DNA of 64,000 bases, from the NCBI RefSeq assembly GCF_003807585.1, contig NZ_RMBX01000013.1, positions 213,939 through 277,938 on the forward strand, in the 5' to 3' direction. This document shows, piece after piece, positions 8,524 to 15,572 of the stretch. Below the pieces are notes generated by a model that was not told the DNA's origin, did not search any database, and saw nothing but the letters and a program-made list of their open reading frames with translations. A program made the position numbers and the translations under genes. Source of the DNA: Chitinophaga barathri. Lineage in GTDB: Bacteria; Bacteroidota; Bacteroidia; Chitinophagales; Chitinophagaceae. The first letter of the stretch is position 1; each line of letters starts with the position of its first letter.

Positions 8524-9099
8524 ATGAAATATCTGATTGTAGGATTAGGAAACATAGGAACGGACTATCATCACACCCGTCACAACATTGGTTTTGATGT
8601 GGCGGATGCATTCGCGGCAAAACACGGCGCCCTGTTCAGAAGCGACAGGCTGGCCGATGTAGCCGAGATCAAATGGAAAGGGCGCATACTGGTAGTGATA
8701 AAACCAACCACTTATATGAACCTCAGCGGCAAAGCCGTGAAATATTGGATGGACAAAGAAAAGATCCCGGTGGAAAATACGCTGGTGATCCTGGATGAGC
8801 TTGCACTGCCACTTGAAGCGATCCGCCTCCGCCCCGGAGGCAGCGATGCCGGCCACAACGGCCTCAAAAGCATACAGGAATCCATTGGTACCAACCAATA
8901 CCCCCGCCTCCGCTTCGGTATCGGCAACGATTTTCCGAAAGGCCGGCAGGTGGATTACGTATTGGGAAGATGGACCGCAAAAGAGGAACCTGTGGTGCAG
9001 CAAAAGATCGATAAATGCACAGAAGTGATCGAAAGCTTTGCTTCTATTGGTTTACAACGATCTATGAACAATTATAACAACCTTACTTTTCCATTATAG
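8524..9099 (+). CDS. pth: Peptidyl-tRNA hydrolase
   Basis: Pth frees tRNA from peptidyl-tRNA that drops off the ribosome. The true start is the ATG at 8524 (MKYLIVGLGN, 191 residues); the longer in-frame extension begins inside the terminator tail. Catalytic and binding signatures are in place: GLGNIG with YHHTRHNIGFDVAD (the catalytic histidine is in HNIG), KPTTYMNLSGKAV, and the SDAGHNGLKSI block. It closes the prs-rplY-pth group. Confidence 0.97.
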   Translation: MKYLIVGLGNIGTDYHHTRHNIGFDVADAFAAKHGALFRSDRLADVAEIKWKGRILVVIKPTTYMNLSGKAVKYWMDKEKIPVENTLVILDELALPLEAIRLRPGGSDAGHNGLKSIQESIGTNQYPRLRFGIGNDFPKGRQVDYVLGRWTAKEEPVVQQKIDKCTEVIESFASIGLQRSMNNYNNLTFPL

Positions 9100-9245
9100 A
9101 AGTAAATTGTATATTTCATGCCTGAAAGGTACCCCTACCTTAACCGCTATAGGTCATGATCCGTGTACCACTGATCGTTATATCACCTGAGCATTGAAGA
9201 TGCCAATCCGGATGATAGTACGCACAGTGGGCAATGTATTGTGGA

Positions 9246-9263
9246 CTATGGGTCAAACCATAG
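9246..9263 (+). promoter_or_regulatory. Short inverted repeat upstream of FAH-family gene
   Basis: CTATGG and CCATAG form a perfect 6-bp inverted repeat around a 6-base centre, about 30 bases before the ATG at 9294. It could be an operator or a leader hairpin. The rest of the 194-base gap after pth shows no clear promoter match. Confidence 0.3.
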
Positions 9264-9293
9264 GCTTTATTAACCTTACAAAATACACGCATT

Positions 9294-9905
9294 ATGAAAA
9301 TTATCTGCGTTGGAAGAAACTATGCCAAACATGCAGAAGAATTGAAGAACGAAGTGCCCTCCGAACCCGTGATTTTCATGAAACCAAAGAATGCCCTGCT
9401 GCAGAACAACCATCCTTTCTATTATCCGGAATTCACGGATAACCTTCACTATGAATGCGAACTGGTGTTGCGGATATCAAAAAACGGGAAACACATTCAG
9501 GAAAGATTTGCCAGTAAGTACTACGACAGTATTTCCGTTGGGATCGACTTCACGGCCAGGGACCTCCAGGAAAAACAGAAATCGAAAGGCCTGCCCTGGG
9601 AAATAGCCAAATCGTTCGATAATTCCGCTGTAGTAGGTAAGTTCATTCCCATTACGGAAGAAACAGATCTGAAAGACCTGAACTTTTGCCTTTACAAAAA
9701 CAAGGAAATTGCACAACAAGGGAACACAAAGGACCTCCTGTTCACGTTCGACAAGCTTATCGCCTATATCTCAAGATTTTTCACGCTCAATATCGGTGAT
9801 CTCGTATTTACAGGCACTCCCGAAGGAGTAGGCCCGGTTGAGATCGGAGACTCTCTTGAAGCATTTATTGAGAATGACAGCCTGCTTGAATTTATGGTAA
9901 AGTAG
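9294..9905 (+). CDS. Fumarylacetoacetate hydrolase (FAH) family protein
   Basis: This 203-residue protein covers the compact FAH catalytic domain. MKIICVGRNYAKHAEEL is followed by the metal-binding ECELVLRI segment, then FTARDLQEK with GLPWEIAKSFDNSA, and finally GDLVFTGTPEGVGPV. This short form resembles FAHD1-type enzymes, which act on acylpyruvates or decarboxylate oxaloacetate, more than the long FAH of tyrosine breakdown. The metal is held by the acidic residues of the ECE and FTARD blocks. It ends at a bidirectional terminator shared with the MarR gene. The exact substrate cannot be assigned. Confidence 0.93.
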   Translation: MKIICVGRNYAKHAEELKNEVPSEPVIFMKPKNALLQNNHPFYYPEFTDNLHYECELVLRISKNGKHIQERFASKYYDSISVGIDFTARDLQEKQKSKGLPWEIAKSFDNSAVVGKFIPITEETDLKDLNFCLYKNKEIAQQGNTKDLLFTFDKLIAYISRFFTLNIGDLVFTGTPEGVGPVEIGDSLEAFIENDSLLEFMVK

Positions 9906-9923
9906 CCCTGAATGGAAAAAGTT

Positions 9924-9967
9924 AAAATTAAAAAGTTAAAAGGACGGGCTTTTTCCTTTTTAATTTT
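9924..9967. terminator. Bidirectional terminator between FAH and MarR genes
   Basis: A perfect 12-bp A+T-rich stem (9924-9935 with 9956-9967) is flanked by A-rich and T-rich tracts, so it can act in both directions between two converging genes. Confidence 0.85.
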
Positions 9968-9973
9968 TTCTTT

Positions 9974-10408
9974 TTAAGGGATATTGGCATAGATCACGTC
10001 CAGTATCCGGGTCAACTCGTTATAATCTCTCTCGCTCAGGTTATTCCAGCCTGTTTTCCTCATTTCCAGCACCAAAGGGCGAACGTCCTTGTACTTATTC
10101 ACGCCCTGCGGCGTCAGCTGCACAAATACCTTCCGGCGGTCGTCCGTAGACCCCTGCCTTTCTACCAGGTCTTTTTTCACCAGCAATTCAATGATACGCG
10201 ACACCGTTGTGATATCCTTCGAGGTGAGACGGGCTAACTCATTGTGGGTTATTCGTTTATGCTTATACAGGTTCTCGATCAGCAACCACTGGTCCACCGT
10301 AATGTCCATCTGCCGGGCATCAAAATTCTTCTGCCAATAGTTACGAATTTTTTTGAGGGTAGCATCCAGCTTAAAAAAAGATGGATTGCTCACAAAAGTG
10401 TCGTGCAT
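9974..10408 (-). CDS. MarR family transcriptional regulator
   Basis: This 144-residue winged helix-turn-helix protein shows the MarR core. The recognition region is ITHNELARLTSKDITTVSRIIELLVKK-like, and the wing is VERQGSTDDRRKVFVQLT with the family's DxRxxxxxLT pattern. MarR proteins bind palindromes as dimers and usually lose DNA binding when a ligand binds. It is divergent from the fused E1 dehydrogenase gene, and the 79-base space between them holds a clear palindrome. Autoregulation and control of the E1 gene are therefore likely but inferred. Confidence 0.94.
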   Translation of the reverse strand: MHDTFVSNPSFFKLDATLKKIRNYWQKNFDARQMDITVDQWLLIENLYKHKRITHNELARLTSKDITTVSRIIELLVKKDLVERQGSTDDRRKVFVQLTPQGVNKYKDVRPLVLEMRKTGWNNLSERDYNELTRILDVIYANIP

Positions 10409-10418
10409 ATTAATTAAT

Positions 10419-10448
10419 TTGCAGTAGCAATAGTTGTTATAGCAACTA
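10419..10448. promoter_or_regulatory. Candidate MarR operator
   Basis: TAGTTG and CAACTA (10431-10448) form an 18-base near-palindrome with a 6-base centre, in the style of known MarR boxes. A second inverted repeat, TTGC and GCAA with a 4-base gap (10419-10430), abuts it. Both lie between the divergent MarR start (10408) and the E1 start (10488). Confidence 0.6.
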
Positions 10449-10487
10449 ATATTCAGTCTGGCTCTACATACACCAAAACGCTGTTAC

Positions 10488-12569
10488 GTGCTTAAAGATA
10501 ACATAAGCCTTCCGACTTTTAAAGCCACTATTACTCACCGGGAAAGGGACCAGGAGTTCCAGGCCTTGCTGCTGCGGGTTTACCGCCTCATGTTCACCGC
10601 CCGGACCATGTCTGAAAAGTACGAAGCCAACCGTTCCATCTGCAAATACGTGCATTCCACCTCCGCAGGGCACGAAGCCATCCAGATAGCCGCCGGTATG
10701 CTGCTGAAAGCCTGTGATTATGTGAGCCCCTATTACCGGGACGACAGCATGATGCTCGCCATGGGTTACGCGCCCAAAACGCTGATGCTCCAGCTACTGG
10801 CCAAAGGCGACGATCCTTTCAGCGGCGGGCGTTCGTATTATTGTCACCCCAGCGGCCGCCAGCCGGGCAAGCCCACTATTCCACACCAGAGCAGCGCCAC
10901 CGGTATGCAGGTGATACCCACCACCGGCATGGCCCAGGGTGTGCAGTACCTGGAAAACGCCGGCCTGCTGGACAGCACGGACAAACCAGTGGTGCTCTGT
11001 TCCCTCGGAGATGGCAGCGTTACCGAAGGAGAGGTGAGCGAAGCCCTGCAATTTGCCGTGTTAAAAAACCTTCCCATCATCTACCTCGTGCAGGACAATG
11101 AATGGGGAATTTCCGTGAGCGCGGAAGAGGCCCGCGTGATGGATGCATTTGAATATGCAGCAGGCTTTAAAGGCCTGGAACGCATCCGCGTAGACGGTAG
11201 TGATTTTGAAGCCAGTTACCATGCGATGGAATCCGCCATACGTTACGTACGCTCCGCGCGCAAGCCGGTACTGGTGCATGCCACCACACCGCTGCTTGGT
11301 CATCATACTTCGGGCGTAAGAAAAGAATGGTACCGCACCGCTGAGGATTATGCCAAACACGTTTCCCGCGACCCGCTGCCGCGGCTTAAACAGTTGCTGG
11401 CAGACCAGTCCGATATCCGGCTGATAGAAGAAGAGGCGATAATTGAAGTAAATGAAGCGTTTGAAGAAGCCGTGAACAGCCCTGATCCGGCTATTTCCAC
11501 GGTAAAAGGCCATGTGTTCGCGCCTACTCCCGTAACGGAGGAGACGGGTACCCGCACACCTGCCGGCGGCAGCAAAGTGGTAATGGTAGACGCTGCGCTG
11601 CATGCCATTGAAGAGATCATGAGCGTTTATCCCGAATCGATCCTTTTTGGCCAGGACGTAGGCCGAAGGCTGGGCGGCGTATTCCGCGAAGCCGCTACAC
11701 TGGCCGAAAAATTTGGTGATCACCGTGTTTTTAATACTGCCATCCAGGAAGCATATATTATCGGCAGCACCGCGGGATTGTCCGCCGTGGGTGTGAAACC
11801 TATTGTGGAAGTGCAGTTCGCGGATTATATCTATCCCGGCTTCAACCAGCTGGTAACAGAAATCTCAAAAAGCTGTTATTTATCCGTGGGCAAATTTCCC
11901 GTGCAGACGCTCATCCGTATCCCCATCGGCGCGTACGGCGGCGGAGGGCCTTACCACTCCGGCTGTATTGAAAGTACGTTGCTGACCATCAAAGGCATCA
12001 AGGTATGTTACCCTTCCAATGCCGCGGACCTGAAAGGCCTGATGAAAGCCGCTTTCCTCGATCCAAACCCGGTGATCATGCTGGAGCATAAAGGTCTTTA
12101 CTGGAGCAAAGTGCCCGGCACGCTGGAAGCCATGACCATCGAACCGTCTTCCGATTATATTCTCCCCCTCGGCAAAGGCAACACGGTGACGTCCGCAGAT
12201 GAAGGCATGACCATCGTCACATACGGAATGGGTGTATACTGGGCGAAAGCCGCCGCCGCAAAATTCCCCGGCCGCGTAGAGATCATCGACCTGCGCACGC
12301 TATACCCGCTGGATGAAGAGCTGGTATTTTCTTCCGTGCGCAAACTGGGCAAATGCCTGGTGCTGACGGAAGAACAACTGACCAACTCCTTCGCGGAATC
12401 CTTTGCCGCGAGAATTTCCAAAGCCTGCTTCCGCTGGCTGGATGCGCCGGTATATACACTCGGCGCGCTGGACCTGCCGGCCGTTCCGCTAAACATGACG
12501 TTGGAGAAAGAGATGTTGCCGACGGCGGATAAAGTGACGGAATGCGTGCGGGAAATACTGGAATTTTAA
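10488..12569 (+). CDS. 2-oxoacid dehydrogenase E1 component, fused alpha and beta subunits
   Basis: A 693-residue thiamine diphosphate enzyme carries both halves of the E1 heterodimer in one chain. The alpha half (about 1-310) has the TPP motif: GDGS at 174-177 and QDNEW at 202-206. It also has HSTSAGHEA and the phosphorylation-loop-like HHTSGVRKEW. A linker (about 310-365) leads to the beta half, with LFGQDVGRRLGGVF, IQEAYIIGSTAGL, ADYIYPGFNQLV and YGGGGPYHSGCIES. It probably decarboxylates a branched-chain or related 2-oxoacid for an E2/E3 complex encoded elsewhere. The start is a GTG at 10488, because no ATG lies before the conserved region. It is divergent from a MarR regulator. Confidence 0.94.
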   Translation: MLKDNISLPTFKATITHRERDQEFQALLLRVYRLMFTARTMSEKYEANRSICKYVHSTSAGHEAIQIAAGMLLKACDYVSPYYRDDSMMLAMGYAPKTLMLQLLAKGDDPFSGGRSYYCHPSGRQPGKPTIPHQSSATGMQVIPTTGMAQGVQYLENAGLLDSTDKPVVLCSLGDGSVTEGEVSEALQFAVLKNLPIIYLVQDNEWGISVSAEEARVMDAFEYAAGFKGLERIRVDGSDFEASYHAMESAIRYVRSARKPVLVHATTPLLGHHTSGVRKEWYRTAEDYAKHVSRDPLPRLKQLLADQSDIRLIEEEAIIEVNEAFEEAVNSPDPAISTVKGHVFAPTPVTEETGTRTPAGGSKVVMVDAALHAIEEIMSVYPESILFGQDVGRRLGGVFREAATLAEKFGDHRVFNTAIQEAYIIGSTAGLSAVGVKPIVEVQFADYIYPGFNQLVTEISKSCYLSVGKFPVQTLIRIPIGAYGGGGPYHSGCIESTLLTIKGIKVCYPSNAADLKGLMKAAFLDPNPVIMLEHKGLYWSKVPGTLEAMTIEPSSDYILPLGKGNTVTSADEGMTIVTYGMGVYWAKAAAAKFPGRVEIIDLRTLYPLDEELVFSSVRKLGKCLVLTEEQLTNSFAESFAARISKACFRWLDAPVYTLGALDLPAVPLNMTLEKEMLPTADKVTECVREILEF

Positions 12570-12581
12570 GTTTCCTTTTTT

Positions 12582-12589
12582 TATCTTTG
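12582..12589 (+). promoter_or_regulatory. Predicted -7 box for the tRNA gene
   Basis: TATCTTTG matches TAnnTTTG exactly and lies 14 bases before the first base of the tRNA. Confidence 0.5.
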
Positions 12590-12603
12590 GCCTTCCAAAA
12601 ATT

Positions 12604-12677
12604 GGCGAGGTAGCTCAGGTGGTTAGAGCGTTGGATTCATAACCCAAAGGTCTCGGGTTCAACTCCCGATCTCGCTA
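12604..12677 (+). tRNA. tRNA with CAT anticodon (probably elongator tRNA-Met)
   Basis: A 74-base cloverleaf can be drawn by hand. The acceptor stem is GGCGAGG with TCTCGCT (G-U at the first and last pairs). The D arm is TAGCTCAGGTGGTTAGAGC, the anticodon loop TTCATAA, and the T arm TCGGG-TTCAACT-CCCGA. The discriminator is A and no CCA is encoded. The 1-72 pair is G-U rather than the mismatch of initiator tRNA, so this is an elongator methionine tRNA or, less likely, a lysidine-modified isoleucine tRNA. A -7 box precedes it and a terminator follows. Confidence 0.95.
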
Positions 12678-12679
12678 CG

Positions 12680-12707
12680 AGGCTCCCTTAAAGGGGGCCT
12701 TTTTTTA
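12680..12707 (+). terminator. Terminator after the tRNA
   Basis: A 9-10-bp stem (12680-12689 with 12691-12700, one G-T pair; the innermost pairs must open to form a loop) is followed directly by seven T residues. Confidence 0.85.
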
Positions 12708-12891
12708 TGCACCGCCTATGACATATACCGTTACACCTTTTACTCTCGAAAATTAAACCTCTTAAATACACCACAACAACGTGCCGGATTCATATCCGCC
12801 GCGTGCAGGTTTAGCTCGCTGGTGTACTCAGAGAGTGTAAAAATCATTTTGGGGAGAACAAATTAGTGCGTCCGCTACGGATTAACGCGGG

Positions 12892-13461
12892 CTAAATTGG
12901 AGAGACGCCACTATGAAGAAAATACTGGTGTTCTTCTCCTGACTTGTCAATGTAAAAGAATATGCCAGTCACCTGCGGATCGCCCATAGTAATAAAATAC
13001 CATTGTTCCCGCTCAAATTTTATTGGACAAATCGCATGGTCACCAAATTTGTTGAGCCACCACAACTCGTTTGTTGTATCCAACGACGCTCTTGATAAAC
13101 CATCATGGATGTACCGCACCTTAACAGTATCTTCATCCCATGAATAGTTGCCAGGCTTATCAAACTCTATCCTGTTGGGCGGATCAGGCGGTCTGCCTAT
13201 CGGGTGATGTATATTGCAGGAAGTCGTGTAAATGACGGTATATTTAACCGGATGGTTTTTGTCACCTATTAAGTCAACCTGAATTTTCTCAATTGAAACT
13301 CCGTTAATGAAGTCTCGATTTGTCGAAATACAGTTCTTTGTTATTTTTATCTCTGGCGGCGCAAAGGCGCTAAAAAAAGAGTGAAAAAAATAAAGCCCAC
13401 CTGCGATAACCAAAGCTATTACAGAAAGCCTAATGGCAGCCATCTTAGTTTTTTTTGTCAT
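12892..13461 (-). CDS. Putative membrane-anchored protein of unknown function
   Basis: I take the start as MTKKTKMAAIRL at 13461 (189 residues); an ATG at 13488 would add nine polar residues. A single hydrophobic segment (LSVIALVIAGGLYFF) near the N-terminus should anchor it in the inner membrane with the rest outside, or act as a signal peptide. The remaining 150 or so residues are beta-rich, with several aromatic residues and three cysteines, and match no family I know. The stretch is visibly more AT-rich than its neighbours: the 60 bases 13021-13080 contain only 25 G/C. It lies just after a tRNA gene, so recent gain is possible. Confidence 0.65.
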   Translation of the reverse strand: MTKKTKMAAIRLSVIALVIAGGLYFFHSFFSAFAPPEIKITKNCISTNRDFINGVSIEKIQVDLIGDKNHPVKYTVIYTTSCNIHHPIGRPPDPPNRIEFDKPGNYSWDEDTVKVRYIHDGLSRASLDTTNELWWLNKFGDHAICPIKFEREQWYFITMGDPQVTGIFFYIDKSGEEHQYFLHSGVSPI

Positions 13462-13540
13462 GATGGAAGATTTAGATCGATCTCGCAAGTTGAATCTCCT
13501 AACTTTTTTATAATATTATGCATTCAAACTGGAACTGATC

Positions 13541-13822
13541 ATGCTGTTGTTCCCTCCTCACACAGTCTTCCGGGACATAAAAACAGACCAAACAATTCAA
13601 TTCTTTCCAGATACGGAAGGTAACAAATTGATATGGAAAACTCCTGGTGCTGATAGATTTGGCACATACCAGTTGCTCAAAGATCGCCTGGAAATTTCAT
13701 TTAATTATGCCAGGGAGGAGACATACCTGCTTATTATTCTTCAAATGGAAGAAGATACGATCACCGCTTTCAGATTAAAAGACCGCTTGGGAAGGGAAAC
13801 TGATTTCCTGAAAGTGGTGTAA
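13541..13822 (+). CDS. Short lipocalin-like protein, possibly a 5'-truncated remnant
   Basis: The 93-residue frame begins at ATG 13541 without a signal peptide. It reads like the C-terminal part of a lipocalin-like domain: an IQFFPD strand, a W residue, then GTYQLLKDRLEISF and TAFRLKDRLGRETDFLKV. Such proteins in Bacteroidota normally have a lipoprotein signal and a first strand with a GxW motif, both missing here. The frame is open only back to a stop at 13511, so the front of the gene seems lost. It could still be translated as a small protein. The surrounding DNA is AT-richer than the rest of the window. Confidence 0.45.
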   Translation: MLLFPPHTVFRDIKTDQTIQFFPDTEGNKLIWKTPGADRFGTYQLLKDRLEISFNYAREETYLLIILQMEEDTITAFRLKDRLGRETDFLKVV

Positions 13823-13928
13823 AGGAAAATCTGGCGCGCTTATACGCGTATCGGATTTCTCCGGAGCAGGAGGTTGAAGTATTTCTGGTTTATCGGCTGA
13901 AGGTGATTCCAAACCCTCTTTAAAAGAA

Positions 13929-13961
13929 AAAGGGAACACCATCAAACGATGTGTTCCCTTT
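13929..13961 (-). terminator. Terminator of the repeat-protein gene
   Basis: A perfect 11-bp stem (13929-13939 with 13951-13961) lies 25 bases beyond the stop of the minus-strand gene at 13986. On that strand it runs into a T-rich tail. Confidence 0.85.
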
Positions 13962-13985
13962 AACAATATCAAATGTAAGTTGACC

Positions 13986-15236
13986 CTAATTACGGCCTCC
14001 ACGTGCGCTCCGGGTATATTGTATACTCCTTTGCGGTGTGGTGGACGAACGTGAGCCGCGGTTAATCTGCCCTCCCTGCGGTCTTGCGGCCGGGGCCGAA
14101 CTGCGGTTGAACTGACGCTGCGGGCGGTCTGCTGAGCCTGAACTTCGGTTTATCTCGCGGCGTGGTTCTGAAGAAGAACCGCGGTTATATTCGCGCCGGG
14201 GGCTGGTAACCGGAGAAGAACTGCGTTCTGCCGGCGGCCTTGTAGTGCGATCAAACTGCCGTGATGGAGTACTCCTGTTCACATTCGGATCACGATCAAA
14301 CTGGCGTGACGGAGTGCTTCTGTTCACATTTGGATCACGATCAAACTGACGGGGTGTACTCCTGTTCACGTTTGCTTCACGATCAAACTGCCGTGGCCGT
14401 GTACTTCTGTTCACATTGGCATCCCGGTCAAACTGACGGGGTGACGTGCTCCGGTAATTAGTACGGTAGTTGTTCACCACCACGCGGTTCCTGCTATACA
14501 CACTTGCAGACGTTACACGCATCGGGCGATAGATACGCGGGGCCCGCACAACGCGGTGCGTATGTACCACGACATACCTTGGCCGGTAATGATAGCAGAT
14601 AGGCTGGTAAACATGCCATGCCAACGGCCTCCAGGGACGCCACCACACAGGGTAATGATACCACCTCCAGGGAGATGCCCAAACGGTGTAATAAGGCGCA
14701 AACACAAAACGCACTGACGGCCAGAACCACACATTGACGATCACTCCTGATGGAGCGAAAGCGGCGGCATTCGGCCCGTGCGGCCTGTCAGAAAGGGTTT
14801 CATCATTAAAAGCAACACTCTCTTCATCCTTGGGCTCCACGATCTTTGATACACCATATATATCCTCGTCCCCCACGATCTGTATCACCGCATGTTCATC
14901 TCCTGTTTTCTCCAGTTCTATTACGGCAACGTCCTGGCTTTCTGAGGACGATACCAATGCCTGCAATACAAAGAGCTGCACATCTCCATCTTTTTTATTG
15001 ACAACGCGGATATAGTCGATATCCCCATCCTGGTTCAGATCAAGATTATTTACACCATTCTCCTTGGTATTCAGCATTTTCTCGAATTCTTGAGGGCTTC
15101 CGGCCTTTTTGAACATCTCCAGGGCGCCTTCAAGGCTAAAGTTGTCCCCAGGCAAACCCGTTTCGTCCTGTGCCTGTACACCGGTCGTGAGCAGGAGGCT
15201 GATCAGAACGGCTGGCAATGAATGTAATATTCTCAT
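13986..15236 (-). CDS. Secreted protein with EF-hand-like motif and Arg/Asn/Ser-rich tandem repeats
   Basis: This 416-residue protein starts with a signal peptide (LPAVLISLLLTTGVQAQ). Residues about 30-150 form a folded domain with an EF-hand-like calcium loop, LDLNQDGDIDYIRV, followed by EDIYGVSKIVEP. A hydrophobic, tryptophan- and tyrosine-rich segment comes next (VIVNVWFWPSVRFVFAPYY, then WRWYHYPVWWRPWRPL). The last 180 residues are strongly basic and repetitive: five units around RQFDRDPNVNRSTP, then NRSS/NRGS-type repeats. The family is recurrent in Bacteroidota but has no known function. Possible roles are surface or extracellular matrix binding. It has its own terminator. Confidence 0.85.
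   Translation of the reverse strand: MRILHSLPAVLISLLLTTGVQAQDETGLPGDNFSLEGALEMFKKAGSPQEFEKMLNTKENGVNNLDLNQDGDIDYIRVVNKKDGDVQLFVLQALVSSSESQDVAVIELEKTGDEHAVIQIVGDEDIYGVSKIVEPKDEESVAFNDETLSDRPHGPNAAAFAPSGVIVNVWFWPSVRFVFAPYYTVWASPWRWYHYPVWWRPWRPLAWHVYQPICYHYRPRYVVVHTHRVVRAPRIYRPMRVTSASVYSRNRVVVNNYRTNYRSTSPRQFDRDANVNRSTRPRQFDREANVNRSTPRQFDRDPNVNRSTPSRQFDRDPNVNRSTPSRQFDRTTRPPAERSSSPVTSPRREYNRGSSSEPRREINRSSGSADRPQRQFNRSSAPAARPQGGQINRGSRSSTTPQRSIQYTRSARGGRN
14248..14455 (-). repeat. 42-45-base tandem repeat inside the repeat-protein gene
   Basis: Five in-frame units encode variants of RQFDRD(P/A)NVNRST(P)(S/R). On the plus strand each unit begins near the bases GATCAAACTG. Units differ by point changes and by one or two codons. 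Confidence 0.85.
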
Positions 15237-15572
15237 ACGATAGGCTGTTGTTTCATTATATAAGACGACTAATTGAGGGAAAAGTTTATACCGGAATTAC
15301 TGTAGAAATGTTAAATTTTAACTCCAACAGCCTGGTTTAAAGACAATTCTGATAAAATTTTAACCCAATCCCTTCCCATTTCATGAAATTGTCATATTGA
15401 TGTCCAAAACAGGACGAAGGCAGAGGATGTTTTCAACGTACAAACGACTGGGAGGCAAGGCCCGGCTGCACCGTTGTTTCAAGAAAAAAGAAATGGTATT
15501 TTGGAAAAAACTGATTACAAATTACAACCAGCGGCTATTTCCTGAAACCGCCTTAAATAATCATTTCTTACC
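15237..15572. other. Intergenic region between divergent genes
   Basis: These 336 bases separate the repeat-protein gene (minus) from the PL8 lyase gene (plus), so both promoters should be here. I see no exact TAnnTTTG box. The part near 15240-15390 is A+T-rich. A 91-residue open frame at 15397-15672 overlaps the lyase start and does not look like a gene. Confidence 0.5.

Noticed and set aside
12604..12677. Initiator tRNA-Met
   Set aside because: The first acceptor pair is G-U rather than the mismatch of initiator tRNAs, and the anticodon stem lacks three consecutive G-C pairs.
14248..14455. Regular repeats as a CRISPR array
   Set aside because: The repeats are contiguous, without unique spacers, in frame with a coding gene, and vary in sequence. 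No cas genes are present.
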